A DNA stretch of 29,508 nucleotides from Ch128b sp964527925 (GCA_964527925.1 CAZGQO010000017.1:1-29508), one strand, 5' to 3'. Counted from the first letter of the stretch, positions 1-10,357 are shown. Numbers and translations: made by a program. Notes: generated by a model from the letters alone, not told the origin.

Positions 1-1322
1 TTTCTCATATCCTGTGCTTGCAGGGGAACAGACAAAATATTCCAGACCGAAGTGTGTGTGACTATATTAATTATCTGGTTTGAAAGCGATGCGGTTTTAA
101 ACAACCAGACATCATGCAAACCAGAACCAAAAGAAAGTGTGTAACCTGCAATAATTAATCCACCATCACGAGTTAGTCTCACTTTATTTGCCACATCAGA
201 ATATGTTCCGCCATAGGTTTTATACCATTGTTCATTACCATTGATGTCAGTTTTAATGATATAAAAATCTTCACTGCCTGCACTAAAAGATAAAGTATAA
301 CCAGCCATAACATATCCACCATCTGGTGTTTGCAAAACAGAGTTACAATAATCCCTGCCTGTTCCACCAAAAGTTTTATACCATTCTTGAATTCCAGATG
401 AATTCGTTTTGATTAAAAATGCATCATAAAGTCCAGCACCGAAAGAATCAGTATATCCCCCAATAATGTATCCGCCATCTGAAGTTTGTTGAACGGACAT
501 TCCTCGATCAACACCTGAACCACCATGCCCATTATGCCACTGCAAATTACCGATTGAATCAATTTTTATAAGATAGACATTGCCGTTATAAGTCGGAGCT
601 GGACCATAAGAAAGTGTCCAGCTAGTTAAAATGTATCCACCATCATTTGTTTTGCTTATCGACCATGCACCATCAGAACTGGTTCCACCGAATGTTTTCT
701 TCCAGACATCATAACCGATAGAATTAGTTTTTATAACCCACATATCTCTGCTTCCAACACCATAGGAAGATGTTGCACCTGCAATTATATATCCACCATC
801 AGAAGTTTGAAGAACACAATAACCTTCATCATCAGAAGAACCGCCATAAATGTAATCCCACTAATAATTTCCGATTGAATCAGTTTTTATTATATAGACA
901 TCCATCATTCCTGATCCAAATGATTTTGTAAAACCAGTGATGATATATCCACCATCAGTTGTTTGTTGAAATGAATATCCTTCTTCATCACTGCTGCCGC
1001 CGAATGATTTATGCCATTGTAAATTTCCATATCCATCAGTTTTCACCAACCAGATATCTCTACCACTGTTTCCAAAAGACCTTGTGTATCCAACAATGAT
1101 ATATCCACCATCTCTTGTCAGTTGAATATCATGAGCAACATCGATATTACTTCCACCCAGAGTTTTTGTCCATAAGGTATCTGGTGGTTGGGCAAATGCA
1201 TCCTGATTTGTTATCAAAAATGATATAACAGCAAATGAAATAATTAGAATAATTCCCCTTGTGAAGATAATGATAAATTCTTGTGATAATTTCAAACTAT
1301 TTAAAATCTTTCTTGTATTCAT
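1..1322 (-). pseudogene. Secreted seven-repeat propeller protein, interrupted by in-frame TAG, 3' end off window
   Basis: The gene starts at an ATG at 1320-1322 behind a weak GTGGGG ribosome site. An N-terminal hydrophobic stretch looks like a signal peptide ending near AQPPDTLW. What follows is a run of about 55-60-residue repeats with the pattern DGGYIIxGxTxSFGxGxxDxxxIKTDxxGNxxW; I count seven, which fits a single beta-propeller. A TAG at 861-863 interrupts repeat two to three, at a position where sister repeats have Gln before Trp (GNLQW, GNEQW), so CAG to TAG is the simplest change. Beyond the stop the same frame stays open and repeat-like down to base 3, ending in a WNILSVPLQ module that also occurs in the 973-residue protein at 16031-18952. 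The 3' end, probably with a T9SS tail, lies outside the window. Secretion and surface location are inferred from the signal peptide and the shared module. Binding partner unknown. Confidence 0.85.
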
Positions 1323-1587
1323 GATACCCCACTTTAATTATTGATTGATAAAAGCATTGAATGTAAGGTCTCAAATTTTAAAATACTAAACTCAGAGAAA
1401 CCAACTTTTTCGATAATTCAATTTTGTAGATTTTTTTCGACTAACTTACGAATATCAAGATATTTATAACGAATTAAGTTCTTTTAAAAATCTTTTAATA
1501 TTTCTGCACATGCATTCAGTTCATTAGTCTGCAGATTGCAGTTAATCAAATTTATCTTAAAATATTTCCTATAATCTTACTGACTGT

Positions 1588-4500
1588 TTAATCTCCTCTT
1601 TTTTGTTTAACAATTGAGAACTTCAAAACTTTTTCACCGTATTTCGTTTTCACATAGGCAAGGTAGACTCCATCGGCAACTCGATATCCACTTTCATTTT
1701 TAAGATCCCATTCAATAAATGGTAAAGAGATTGATATCTTATTTCTCTCACTTAATGTCTTTATCAACTGACCTGACAGTGTATAAATTTTTATCGTAAC
1801 TTCTTCAGGCAAATTCGAAAATGTAATTACACCTTTGTTCAATCTATTATCAAGATATTCCAGATAAGGATTTGGGAATACATTAATCTTGTTTACAAGC
1901 GATTTTCTTTCTTCAATGCTTAATTTCTTTTTTCTTGAATATGATTTGTAATAAAATGTATCCCTCTCTGTTAATGGAAAGGTGATTGGTATAGTTAAAA
2001 TATCTCCTGGAGTGAAAAATTTGTCATCCTTCCTTTCTAAACCAATAACCAACAAAGCATCAAACCATGGTGATTTGGATCGATTTATTTGTTCAGGTGT
2101 AAAATTAGCTCTCGATGGTGGAGTCCAGCCTGCTAAATCAGCAAATATATTCGAATTTAAATCTCCCACATATTCCCATTGCCTGCCAGTCGAGTCATAA
2201 GATTGATTGAAGATGATAATATATTCTCTGGTTTTACTTATATCGCTTCCTGGATGCCAGCTTCCATCAGGATTTCCTCCTAAGTTCGTTCGTGCTTCAA
2301 GAAATCCACATGCAAGTTGTCTTTCCTCTTTATATCTCTCATCTTTCACCCATACCTGAAATGGAACCTCCACAAAATATTCCCCATACCTTGGAATTGA
2401 TGGTTCATTATATGTACTTGCAGCGCTTATATATTTTGTACCAAAAGAAATACTGAGAAATCTATATGCTTTCTGAGTCTTACCAAAACGAATTTCTATC
2501 TTTCTTAAATCCTCGACTTTAGTTATTCTGGATTTTTTTGAACCCGTCTGTGCGAGAGGTCTGATTTCAGAACTTACACTATCAACCGATTCTTCACCCA
2601 TGTAAAAAGCTCCCGATACTTCCTTTCTCAAATAATTATACCATTTATTACTCTTAGGTGTATAGACAAAACTTTTAATGGCAGGTTGTATCCATTCAAT
2701 TTTGGGGAATAATCCATTAACTATAACCGGTTTATCATCAAGATTATGATATACTTTAACCGAATCGAGAGCTATCTGATTCTTCGAAATATTTTTCACT
2801 CGCCAGAAAAGTGAATATTTATTGGATAGACTTGTATCTCTGAAAAATGAAATTGAATATTCATCATCTGTAATGAATGTTTTATCAACTTCATCAATTA
2901 CAACTTTACTTTCCGTTGTATGAAATAAACCGGGCTTTACAGAAATATCTAATGAATAAGGACTATTGAAATCACCACCAACAATAAATTCATTTATATC
3001 TGAACTAACTTCAGAAATACCAAAATCATAGGTCGAAACAACCCCAAAATTTCCCGGCATATTTACAATCTTTTCAAGGTCATATGAAACTTTATTCACA
3101 AATCTTTTTCTTAAGGAAATGTACAACCTCTAACCTTTAGAAAGACTTTTTCCGGTGAAAGGATTATTATCTATTGTGTAAATAAGTGTTCCTCTATCTG
3201 GCTTTGAAAAGATTTCTAGATTTAATTGAATTCCTTTTTTGAATACAGGCTGAATTGTTATCCCGTCACTGCCAATACTAAATAAATTTTCTATTTCATT
3301 TGCAACATCAAAAGAAGCAATCATTTTTGAACGGTTCGTATCTGGTCCATAATAGCGTTCTGGTGAACTGTGTGCCCATAATTCGTATTGCTCAAAATAA
3401 AGATTCACTAATGTATCATCTTCTAATTTTATAAAATCGTGAAATTGAAAATCTTCATAGGTATTCCAGAAAACATCAACTCTGTTTTCAAATGTTCGTG
3501 CTTTGAGATTTATATCTGGTAAAGCCTTGTTACTCACCAGATTTTTATTGAAATACTTTTGAGTACGCAAAGCATTTTCCTGTGCTGCTAAGATACAATT
3601 AAGAGCGCTTGTACCTCTGCCAATTGTATAAGCAACAACTAAATCTACCGGTTTGTTCTTTTCAAGTGTGAATTTGCCAGTGTTTAATAAAATGCTAACA
3701 TCACCAGCAGATGTATTCAACCAACCTATATTAGTTACAGGATCTCCCGAAAAAAGAAAGTATGGATTTACTTGATTACCGTTAACTCCACCAACAACTG
3801 ATCCATATTGAGTTGCACATGAATTGAATTTAAAACCATCATAATGCAACCCGTTCAATAGATACCAAATTCTATATTCACTTAATTCCGTCAATCCATT
3901 TCTTAGTGAGTTAGAAGAAGTCATATTTAAGTTAATAGCACAAGGAATGTCTTTAAAGTTTAATGGTCCAATAAAGCTTTTTGCAATAGTCAGTGGAGTA
4001 TCACCTGCGTCATAAATTCCATTATTATTATCAACATAAGTCACACCAGGAATAAATGCTTGCAAACCCTGTAATAATTACGCAAATACAGCAGGTGGAT
4101 TTGAACCATATTCAGCATCACCACCTTCATTATACCCATAGACCGATTGAAGCAGTGTATTGGTACCACATAGATCATCCAGATAATCATCTATATCAAA
4201 ATCATTCACAAAACTAAAAATCACACTATCCAGTTTAACTAAATTTTGGAATTCTGAATTCCCTTTAAATGTGATTTTATATCTTATAAAAATTGAGTTT
4301 GCAAGTAAATTAATTGTAGGATAACCCCAGATTTTTTGTTGTATTTCAATTCCAAGTGGCGGGGTACTGAATCTTCTATTACCCAGAGGAACTCCATCAT
4401 TATAAACATACCAGATTGTGAGATCACCAATGATATTTGGTTTATCTTCATTAGGATCCCACACCCCATTTCCATTCTTATCAACGGGATTATAAACGCC

Positions 4501-4965
4501 GTCATTATCACCATCATAAAACTCAGCACCGAGTTCACCAGCATTTTTCCATTCTTGCCAACTTTGTGAGAAAGGCAAATCATTTGCTTGAACTATATAT
4601 ATTTGCTTTCTCGTCTTCGGGATTCATTCCAATTATACCAGGTTGATAATCTAAAATTCGTCTAAATGATATATTTCCATTTGCCCAGATTTTCTCGTAT
4701 TGATTTGGAGGAAACATGTATCCACTTAACAAAAATCCACCGCTAAATAAAAACATTTTTCAGTCATAATATCCAAAGGGTTCAGGACCCACATCACCAA
4801 GCACACCATAATTATTAATGGGAAGTCTTATTCTATTAGACTTTATTACATAAGTTTTTTGTTGAATAGAAGCTTTAGAATAGGGAGAATTTTTTTGTCT
4901 GCAAAACTCGAGAGAAGAAAGATCAGTAAGGGAAGAAGGATAATAAGGATTTTTTTATTTATCAT
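1588..4965 (-). pseudogene. Large T9SS-type surface protein, five inactivating lesions
   Basis: One ancestral gene of about 1,126 residues is now in pieces. The start is ATG at 4963-4965, with GGAGG at 4971-4975 and a signal peptide (MINKKILIILLPLL, then SSFAD). Lesions in gene order are: a one-base deletion in the A7 run at 4890-4896; TGA at 4760-4762 in YYD*KMFLFSGGF; loss of one AT unit at 4594-4602, which must be restored to read NIYIVQAND; TAA at 4078-4080 in PPAVFA*LLQG; and TAG at 3130-3132 in SKG*RLYISL. Outside these points the frame is open throughout. The N-terminal half has calcium-type acidic loops (DGDNDGVYNPVDKNGNG) and resembles large secreted Ignavibacteria proteins with LFSGGFxLSGY, DYxxGxxGMNP and NDGVP motifs; that likeness is from memory. 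The C-terminus (NVFPNPYLEYL, then KIYTLSGQLIKTL and GVYLAYVKT) is a T9SS-like sorting module. Function unknown. The fragments at 1588-3126, 3130-4065 and 4078-4578 open only with TTG codons that lack ribosome sites, so they are unlikely to be separate genes. Confidence 0.9.
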
Positions 4966-5363
4966 AAAATCCTCCCAGGATTTGCTTTAATTTAGAAAAA
5001 GAAATATCTAAAAAGCAACAATGAGCAAAAAGTTATACCAATCTCTAATTTTTGATACTTAATATAAATTAGTTTGCCATTTGTATTTTTTCGCAAGCAG
5101 AAAAAGCTGATTTAAATTGAGTTTAGATATTTGTTAAAGATGTCTGATCTAACAGATCCCATATCTAATCAAATAAACTTTGCTCCTATAAAAGTCTCAA
5201 CTCGATGAAGAAAATATCAGGTTTTAACTAAATAATAAACAAATAATTTTATTAACAGATTGTCACAAATACTTTTCACTTATCTAGATCTATTTTCTTC
5301 TTTCAAAATCTTATTAATCTTTTCATAAACATTATTTAATTCAACTCACAGAAGCCTCTTTTT
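4966..5363. other. Intergenic region between divergent genes, mostly featureless
   Basis: This AT-rich stretch separates the broken minus-strand gene from proS. The ribosome site of the broken gene lies at 4971-4975. No convincing promoter for that gene, no RNA gene and no open frame of note were seen. The proS promoter begins at its right edge. Confidence 0.6.
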
Positions 5364-5394
5364 TTTGAAAAGCTTTCATTGTTTTTTATCTTTG
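5364..5394 (+). promoter_or_regulatory. Bacteroidota-type promoter for proS
   Basis: TTTG at 5364-5367, a 19-base spacer, then TATCTTTG at 5387-5394. This is an exact match to the TTTG / TAnnTTTG pattern known for the Bacteroidota primary sigma factor. Transcription would start near 5400, giving a leader of only about 15 bases before the ATG at 5416. Confidence 0.65.
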
Positions 5395-5415
5395 AAGAAA
5401 TTTTTCAGGTAAGGT

Positions 5416-7110
5416 ATGAGGTTTACTAAAGTATTCATTCCAACAACTAAAGAAGCACCTGCTGATGCTGTAATTCCAAGTCATATCCTGATGATGCGGG
5501 CTGGTATGATTAGACCGCTTGCGGCAGGAATTTATTCTCTCCTTCCGCTCGGCTATAAAATGATTAAAAAAGTATGTGATATCATTCGACGAGAAATGGA
5601 TGCAATCGGTGGACAGGAATTTCATCTGCCAGCATTGAATCCAAAAGAAATCTGGGAAAAAACTAATCGTGTAGAAGCTTTTGGCGATACTCTCTTTCAA
5701 GTGAAAAATCGTGATTATGTATTAGCTCCAACTCACGAAGAAATCATTGCACAAATTGCAGCAGATCATATCAAATCGTATCGCGATTTACCACAAATCT
5801 GGTATCAAATTCAAACTAAATTTAGAAACGAACCAAGACCACGAAGCGGGGTAATTCGTGGAAGACAATTTCTGATGAAAGATTCTTATTCACTTGATCG
5901 TGACTGGGAAGGTCTTGATAAAAGTTATGAACTTCATGCTGAAGCTTACAGAAAAATTTTCACTGCATGCGGATTAAAATTTTTTGAAGTAGGTGCATCA
6001 TCAGGTGCAATGGGTGGAACAGGTTCTCAAGAATTTATGGTCGAATCTGAAGCCGGTGAAGATACCTGCGCCATTTGTGATAATTGCAGTTATGCAGCTA
6101 ATGTGGAAGTTGCAAAATGTAAAGTGAACAGCTATCAGCGTGATGAAAAATCTGAAGAACTTTATGAAATTTATACTCCAAATGTCAGAACAATTGATGA
6201 GTTAGCTGAATTCTTAAAAATTCCAACTACAAAATGTGCGAAATCGAGAGTCTATATTCACAACGATAATCCAGTCTTAATTTTAATGCTCGGCAATGAT
6301 GAAGTAAATGAAGAAAAATTAGTCGCTGCTCTGGGTGGGAAAGTCCGCCCTGCTCATCCTGACGAACTAATGCAAATTACAGGTGCTGATGCTGGTTCAA
6401 TTGGACCAATCAATTCAAAACTTAGAACAATCGCTGATATAAAATTGCGACATTCCAATAACATGGTGAGCGGTGCAAATAAGAATGATTATCATATTGG
6501 TGGAATAGATTTCGATAGAGATTTACCAGAGATCGAATATTTTGATTTGCACTTTGTTCAACCTGGAGATAAATGTCCGCAATGCGAAAGTGAACTAAGA
6601 GTTGTTAAAGCAATTGAACTTGGTCACATATTCAAACTTGGCACAAAATATTCTGAAGCATTGGGTGCAAAATTTCTTGATGAAAAAGGCGAAGAACATC
6701 CAATTGTCATGGGAAGTTATGGAATTGGCGTTGAACGAATCATTGCATGTTTAATTGAACAAAATCATGATGAGAAAGGAATAATCTGGCCTAAAGAAAT
6801 TGCTCCTTTCAAAGTTCATCTGATTGGAGTCAACATGAAAAATGAAGAAATCAAAAAAACCTGCGAACAAATTTATTATCAATTAAAAGAAAGTGATATA
6901 GAAGTATTGTATGATGATAGAGATGATGTATCCGCTGGTTTTAAATTTAATGATGCTGATTTGCTCGGAATGCCATTGCAGGTTATTGTTGGTGAGAAAA
7001 ATTTTTCAAAGAACAAAGTTGAGATTAAGTACCGATCCACTGGGGAGAAAAAAATCGTAGAACTTGGAATGCTTATTAAAACAATTCAGGAAGAGTTACT
7101 TTTGCCTTAA
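5416..7110 (+). CDS. proS: Proline-tRNA ligase
   Basis: Cytoplasmic enzyme that activates proline with ATP and charges tRNA-Pro. The 564 residues match the bacterial-type enzyme (about 570). Class II motif 2 is visible as FRNEPRPRSGVIRGRQF and motif 3 as GSYGIGVERII, followed by the C-terminal anticodon-binding domain (from about residue 465, APFKVHLIGV). Between motifs 2 and 3, roughly residues 250-370, lies the inserted YbaK-like editing domain that hydrolyses Ala-tRNA-Pro, with the expected GADAGSIGP segment. The start is ATG preceded by AGGTAAGGT, a weak ribosome site. A Bacteroidota-type promoter lies just upstream. The gene heads a tight run with the CDGSH protein (18-base gap) and transaldolase (22-base gap), probably one transcript. 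No lesion is seen, in contrast to the neighbouring broken gene. Confidence 0.98.
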   Translation: MRFTKVFIPTTKEAPADAVIPSHILMMRAGMIRPLAAGIYSLLPLGYKMIKKVCDIIRREMDAIGGQEFHLPALNPKEIWEKTNRVEAFGDTLFQVKNRDYVLAPTHEEIIAQIAADHIKSYRDLPQIWYQIQTKFRNEPRPRSGVIRGRQFLMKDSYSLDRDWEGLDKSYELHAEAYRKIFTACGLKFFEVGASSGAMGGTGSQEFMVESEAGEDTCAICDNCSYAANVEVAKCKVNSYQRDEKSEELYEIYTPNVRTIDELAEFLKIPTTKCAKSRVYIHNDNPVLILMLGNDEVNEEKLVAALGGKVRPAHPDELMQITGADAGSIGPINSKLRTIADIKLRHSNNMVSGANKNDYHIGGIDFDRDLPEIEYFDLHFVQPGDKCPQCESELRVVKAIELGHIFKLGTKYSEALGAKFLDEKGEEHPIVMGSYGIGVERIIACLIEQNHDEKGIIWPKEIAPFKVHLIGVNMKNEEIKKTCEQIYYQLKESDIEVLYDDRDDVSAGFKFNDADLLGMPLQVIVGEKNFSKNKVEIKYRSTGEKKIVELGMLIKTIQEELLLP

Positions 7111-7128
7111 AGAATCTGGAGGTAAAAA

Positions 7129-7365
7129 ATGGAAAAGCCAAATATTGCTGCTAAAGTACCTGCTGTATTAGAATTAGAACCAGGCACTTACTGGTGGTGT
7201 CGATGCGGTCTTTCCAAAAATCAACCTTTTTGTGATGGTTCTCACAAAGTTACCTCATTTACTCCGATCGAATTAAAAATTGAAGAAAAGAAAAAAGTTG
7301 CTCTTTGTCAGTGCAAATATTCTCAGAAAATACCATTCTGCGATGGAACGCACAGAAAATTATAA
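7129..7365 (+). CDS. Tandem CDGSH iron-sulfur protein
   Basis: A 78-residue protein with two complete CDGSH motifs: CRCGLSKNQPFCDGSH and CQCKYSQKIPFCDGTH. Each supplies the three Cys and one His that hold a 2Fe-2S cluster in the mitoNEET/Miner family; two motifs in one short chain is the arrangement of the soluble type-3 (MiNT/Miner2-like) branch. No signal peptide or membrane segment, so cytoplasmic. The start ATG sits behind TCTGGAGGTAA. It lies between proS and transaldolase with small gaps. Redox or cluster-transfer roles are proposed for the family; the partner here is not evident. Confidence 0.93.
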   Translation: MEKPNIAAKVPAVLELEPGTYWWCRCGLSKNQPFCDGSHKVTSFTPIELKIEEKKKVALCQCKYSQKIPFCDGTHRKL

Positions 7366-7387
7366 TTTCTAAACAAAAGGAAGTTTT

Positions 7388-8509
7388 ATGAACAGCAGAC
7401 TTTACAAATTGAAAAAAATTGGTCAAAGTATCTGGCTTGATAATATAAGTCGTGAATTGATCAAATCGGGTGGTTTGAAATTACTGATTGAAAAAGGAAT
7501 TACTGGGGTTACTTCAAATCCATCTATTTTTGAAAAAGCAATTTTAAGCAGCCAGGATTATGATGAATCCATTCAGAAATTTATTTCTCTTGGATATAGT
7601 CCTGATAAAGTACTTGAAGAGTTAATGATTGAAGATATCACTAAAGCATGTGATTTGTTTACCGAAGTTTATAAAAATTCAAATGGCGAAGATGGGTTTG
7701 TCAGTATTGAAGTAAATCCCCTGCTTGCTTACAATTCAGAAAAGACAATTCAAACCGCTTCACATCTCTGGGAAAAAATTAATCGACTCAATGTGATGAT
7801 TAAAATACCTGCAACCAGAGAAGGACTTGTTGCAATCGAAGAATCTATCGCAAAAGGAATAAATGTAAATGTCACTTTGATCTTTTCAATTGAAAGATAC
7901 ATTGAAGTAACAAAAGCTTACTTAAAAGGAATTGAAAGAAGAATTCAAAATAATCAGGATGTCAGTTCAATTAATTCTGTTGCCAGTGTTTTTGTTAGTC
8001 GTTTGGATACTCTTGTTGATAATGAAATAGTCAAATTTATTAATCATGGTAAACCTGAATTAACAAAATATCTTGGCAAATCTGCTGTTGCAAACACAAG
8101 ACTGCTCTATCAGGAATTCAAAAAGATATTTTTCAGTTCACGCTTTGTAGAATTGAAATCAAAAGGTGCGAAAATTCAAAGACCATTATGGGCAAGCACA
8201 AGTACAAAAAATCCAGTTTATAGCCCATTGCTTTATGTTGATGAACTCTTTGCTCCATACACAGTCAATACTCTGCCTCCAAAAACACTCGAAATTATGC
8301 TTGAAGAAAGTATTGTTGAAAATAGAATTGAAAACGATCTTGATGAAATGAAAAAAATCATCTCTGACCTGAAAAATTATGGAGTTAATTTCGATCAAAT
8401 TTTTGAGAAATTGGAAAAAGATGGAGTAAAAGCTTTTGAAGATTCTTACCTCAATCTTCTAAATGCATTGGAGCAAAAGATCAAAAGTCTTGAAGAAATC
8501 TCGAATTGA
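7388..8509 (+). CDS. tal: Transaldolase, long form
   Basis: Transfers a dihydroxyacetone unit between sugar phosphates in the non-oxidative pentose phosphate pathway. The motifs are SIWLDNISRELI (residues 14-25), GVTSNPSIFEKAI, VSIEVNPLLAYN and NVMIKIPAT, the last carrying the Schiff-base Lys139. INVNVTLIFS and RPLWASTSTKNP follow. At 373 residues it belongs to the longer class found in actinobacteria and cyanobacteria rather than the roughly 317-residue TalB or the 220-residue MipB type. ATG follows AAAGGAAG. Third gene of the proS run. Cytoplasmic. Confidence 0.96.
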   Translation: MNSRLYKLKKIGQSIWLDNISRELIKSGGLKLLIEKGITGVTSNPSIFEKAILSSQDYDESIQKFISLGYSPDKVLEELMIEDITKACDLFTEVYKNSNGEDGFVSIEVNPLLAYNSEKTIQTASHLWEKINRLNVMIKIPATREGLVAIEESIAKGINVNVTLIFSIERYIEVTKAYLKGIERRIQNNQDVSSINSVASVFVSRLDTLVDNEIVKFINHGKPELTKYLGKSAVANTRLLYQEFKKIFFSSRFVELKSKGAKIQRPLWASTSTKNPVYSPLLYVDELFAPYTVNTLPPKTLEIMLEESIVENRIENDLDEMKKIISDLKNYGVNFDQIFEKLEKDGVKAFEDSYLNLLNALEQKIKSLEEISN

Positions 8510-8517
8510 AATCACCG

Positions 8518-8534
8518 ATCAGAAATTTTCTGAT
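8518..8534 (+). terminator. Weak hairpin after transaldolase
   Basis: ATCAGAA / TTCTGAT form a seven-base stem with a three-base loop nine bases after the stop codon. The stem is AT-rich and no clean T run follows, so terminator function is doubtful; it does fall where the proS run ends and a new promoter begins. Confidence 0.3.
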
Positions 8535-8642
8535 TCAAAAGCTAATCATTAACGTATTGTAATTTTAGATTTTAAGATTCTGTAAAGTTTTCATCTCCTT
8601 TCAATTTTTATCAATCAAAAATAAACAATTTATCACAAATCA

Positions 8643-8675
8643 CTTGGTAATTTTTCAATTTATAAGATATATTTG
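8643..8675 (+). promoter_or_regulatory. Bacteroidota-type promoter for DUF1573-accD
   Basis: TATATTTG at 8668-8675 fits TAnnTTTG exactly. The upstream element is CTTG at 8643-8646, one base off TTTG, with a 21-base spacer. Start of the DUF1573 gene is 41 bases downstream, behind a good GGAGG site. Confidence 0.55.
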
Positions 8676-8716
8676 TATACATTTTTCGCGACTTCGTTAA
8701 ATTCTATGGAGGAAAA

Positions 8717-9418
8717 ATGACAAAGAGAGTGCTGGGAGTTTTACTTGTACTTCAACTGACTGTTTATGCACAATTCATTAAACCGGAATTAAAATTTAAA
8801 GAGGAAAGTTTTGATTTCGGTAAAATTATTCAGGGAACTGTTGTCGAACATCAGTTTGAATTTTTTAATGCCGGCGGTGATACTCTGAAAATTCTTGATA
8901 TCTCAGCATCATGCGGTTGTTCGGTTGGATCATTAACCAAAAAAGAATATGCTGCTGGAGAAAAAGGTGTTCTAAATGTTAAGTTTGATTCAAGAGGAAA
9001 ATTCGGTAATCAAGTACAAAGAATTTACATTAGAACAAATGAACCAGATAAACCTACGAGATTTATAACTATTAAAGCACAGGTTTATTTAGATACAACT
9101 AATTCACCGCGAGTATTTTTCGATAAATTGTTTCATAACTTTGGTAAAATTGAAGAAGGAAAAATTTACGAAACATCCTTTGTTTTCAAGAATATTGGTG
9201 AAGGGATTCTGGAAATCCTTGACATTCATTCTTCTTGTGGATGTACCGCAGCTATTCCACGAAAAAGAAAACTTTCAAAAGGAGAATCAAGCGAAGTACG
9301 AGTTGAATTTAATTCAACTAACTACAGCGGAATTGTAACAAAGTACATTGTAATCAGGACTAATGATTCAATTAATCCAGAAATTTATTTAACTATTCAA
9401 GCAGAAGTCATTAAATAA
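8717..9418 (+). CDS. Secreted protein with two DUF1573 domains
   Basis: 233 residues with a signal peptide (MTKRVLGVLLVLQLTVYAQ). Two DUF1573 beta-sandwich domains follow, at about residues 25-115 and 130-230. Each has the family opening (SFDFGKIIQGTVVEHQFEF and LFHNFGKIEEGKIYETSF) and a cysteine motif (ASCGCSV and SSCGCTA). Such ASH/MSP-like domains are common in periplasmic or outer-membrane proteins of Bacteroidota and are thought to mediate protein contacts; the function is not established. Start ATG lies behind TGGAGGAAAA. accD follows after 15 bases, so the two are likely co-transcribed, although no functional link is known. Confidence 0.9.
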   Translation: MTKRVLGVLLVLQLTVYAQFIKPELKFKEESFDFGKIIQGTVVEHQFEFFNAGGDTLKILDISASCGCSVGSLTKKEYAAGEKGVLNVKFDSRGKFGNQVQRIYIRTNEPDKPTRFITIKAQVYLDTTNSPRVFFDKLFHNFGKIEEGKIYETSFVFKNIGEGILEILDIHSSCGCTAAIPRKRKLSKGESSEVRVEFNSTNYSGIVTKYIVIRTNDSINPEIYLTIQAEVIK

Positions 9419-9433
9419 GAATACGGAGGGATA

Positions 9434-10276
9434 ATGGCGTGGTTTAAAAGAAATAAAAGCGGAATAGATTCTGATTCAAAAAGAAAAGAAATTCCTGATG
9501 GAATGTGGACAAAATGTGATTCATGCGGAGAAATTATCCATAAGAAAATTTTAGAACAACACGCATACACTTGTCCAAAATGTAATTTCCATTTTAGAAT
9601 TGGTAGCGCCGAGTATATTCAAATTCTGTTTGATGAAAAGACTTTCAAAGAAATGGACAAGAAAATGATGTCCGATGATCCGCTGAAATTTGTTGACTCC
9701 AAACCATATAAAGAGAGAATAAAAGAAGCGATTAAAACAACAGGTTTATATGATGCTGTAAGAACAGGAACAGGAAAAATTAATAATCACGATGTAGTTG
9801 CAGCAATTATGGATTTTGCATTCATTGGTGGGAGTATGGGTTCTGTTGTTGGTGAAAAAATTGCGAGAGCTATTCAAAAATCAATTAAAACAAAATATCC
9901 ATTAATAATTATTTCGAAGAGTGGCGGTGCACGAATGATGGAAGGTGCACTATCGTTAATGCAGCTTGCAAAAACTTCTGCAATGCTGACTAAACTGGCT
10001 GAAGCAAAAGTTCCATATATCTCAATTCTTACTGATCCAACTACTGGCGGTACAACAGCAAGTTATGCAATGCTAGGCGATATCAACATTGCTGAACCAG
10101 GTGCGTTAATAGGATTTGCAGGTCCACGAGTAATAAAGCAGGCGACAGGGAAAGATTTGCCCCCCGGATTTCAAAGATCAGAATTCCTTCTTGAAAAAGG
10201 ATTCATCGATTTCATCTGCCATCGAAAAGAATTAAAAAGTAAAATTACCCAATTACTGGATCTCTTTGCGAGTTAG
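9434..10276 (+). CDS. accD: Acetyl-CoA carboxylase, carboxyltransferase beta subunit
   Basis: Beta half of the carboxyltransferase that, with AccA, moves the carboxyl group from biotin on AccB to acetyl-CoA, giving malonyl-CoA for fatty acid synthesis. 280 residues, normal length. The N-terminal zinc ribbon has Cys28, Cys31, Cys47 and Cys50 (CDSCGE and CPKCNFHF). The crotonase-like body has ISKSGGARMMEGALSLMQ and LTDPTTGGTTASYAMLGD, followed by GFAGPRVI. Start ATG after CGGAGGG. No accA, accB or accC is in the window. Cytoplasmic. Confidence 0.97.
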   Translation: MAWFKRNKSGIDSDSKRKEIPDGMWTKCDSCGEIIHKKILEQHAYTCPKCNFHFRIGSAEYIQILFDEKTFKEMDKKMMSDDPLKFVDSKPYKERIKEAIKTTGLYDAVRTGTGKINNHDVVAAIMDFAFIGGSMGSVVGEKIARAIQKSIKTKYPLIIISKSGGARMMEGALSLMQLAKTSAMLTKLAEAKVPYISILTDPTTGGTTASYAMLGDINIAEPGALIGFAGPRVIKQATGKDLPPGFQRSEFLLEKGFIDFICHRKELKSKITQLLDLFAS

Positions 10277-10357
10277 TTTGAAGTCATAAGAAGAGTCGGT
10301 TTTCATTTCAAAAAATTTATTTAGTTCATTCGAACAATTAAATAATTAAATCAATGG

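Noticed and set aside
1..1322. Sequencing error as the sole cause of the broken genes
   Set aside because: Indels in short runs could be errors, but the five clear stop codons and the restriction to surface-protein genes, with long core genes unaffected, argue for real decay. Read data would settle it.
1588..4578. Three separate genes with TTG starts at 4578, 4065 and 3126
   Set aside because: All three share one frame, lack ribosome sites and signal peptides, and join smoothly across the stops into one family-like protein.
4890..4896. Phase variation through the A7 run next to the signal peptide
   Set aside because: The run is suitable for slippage, but the gene also has three stops and a second indel, so switching the run would not restore a product.
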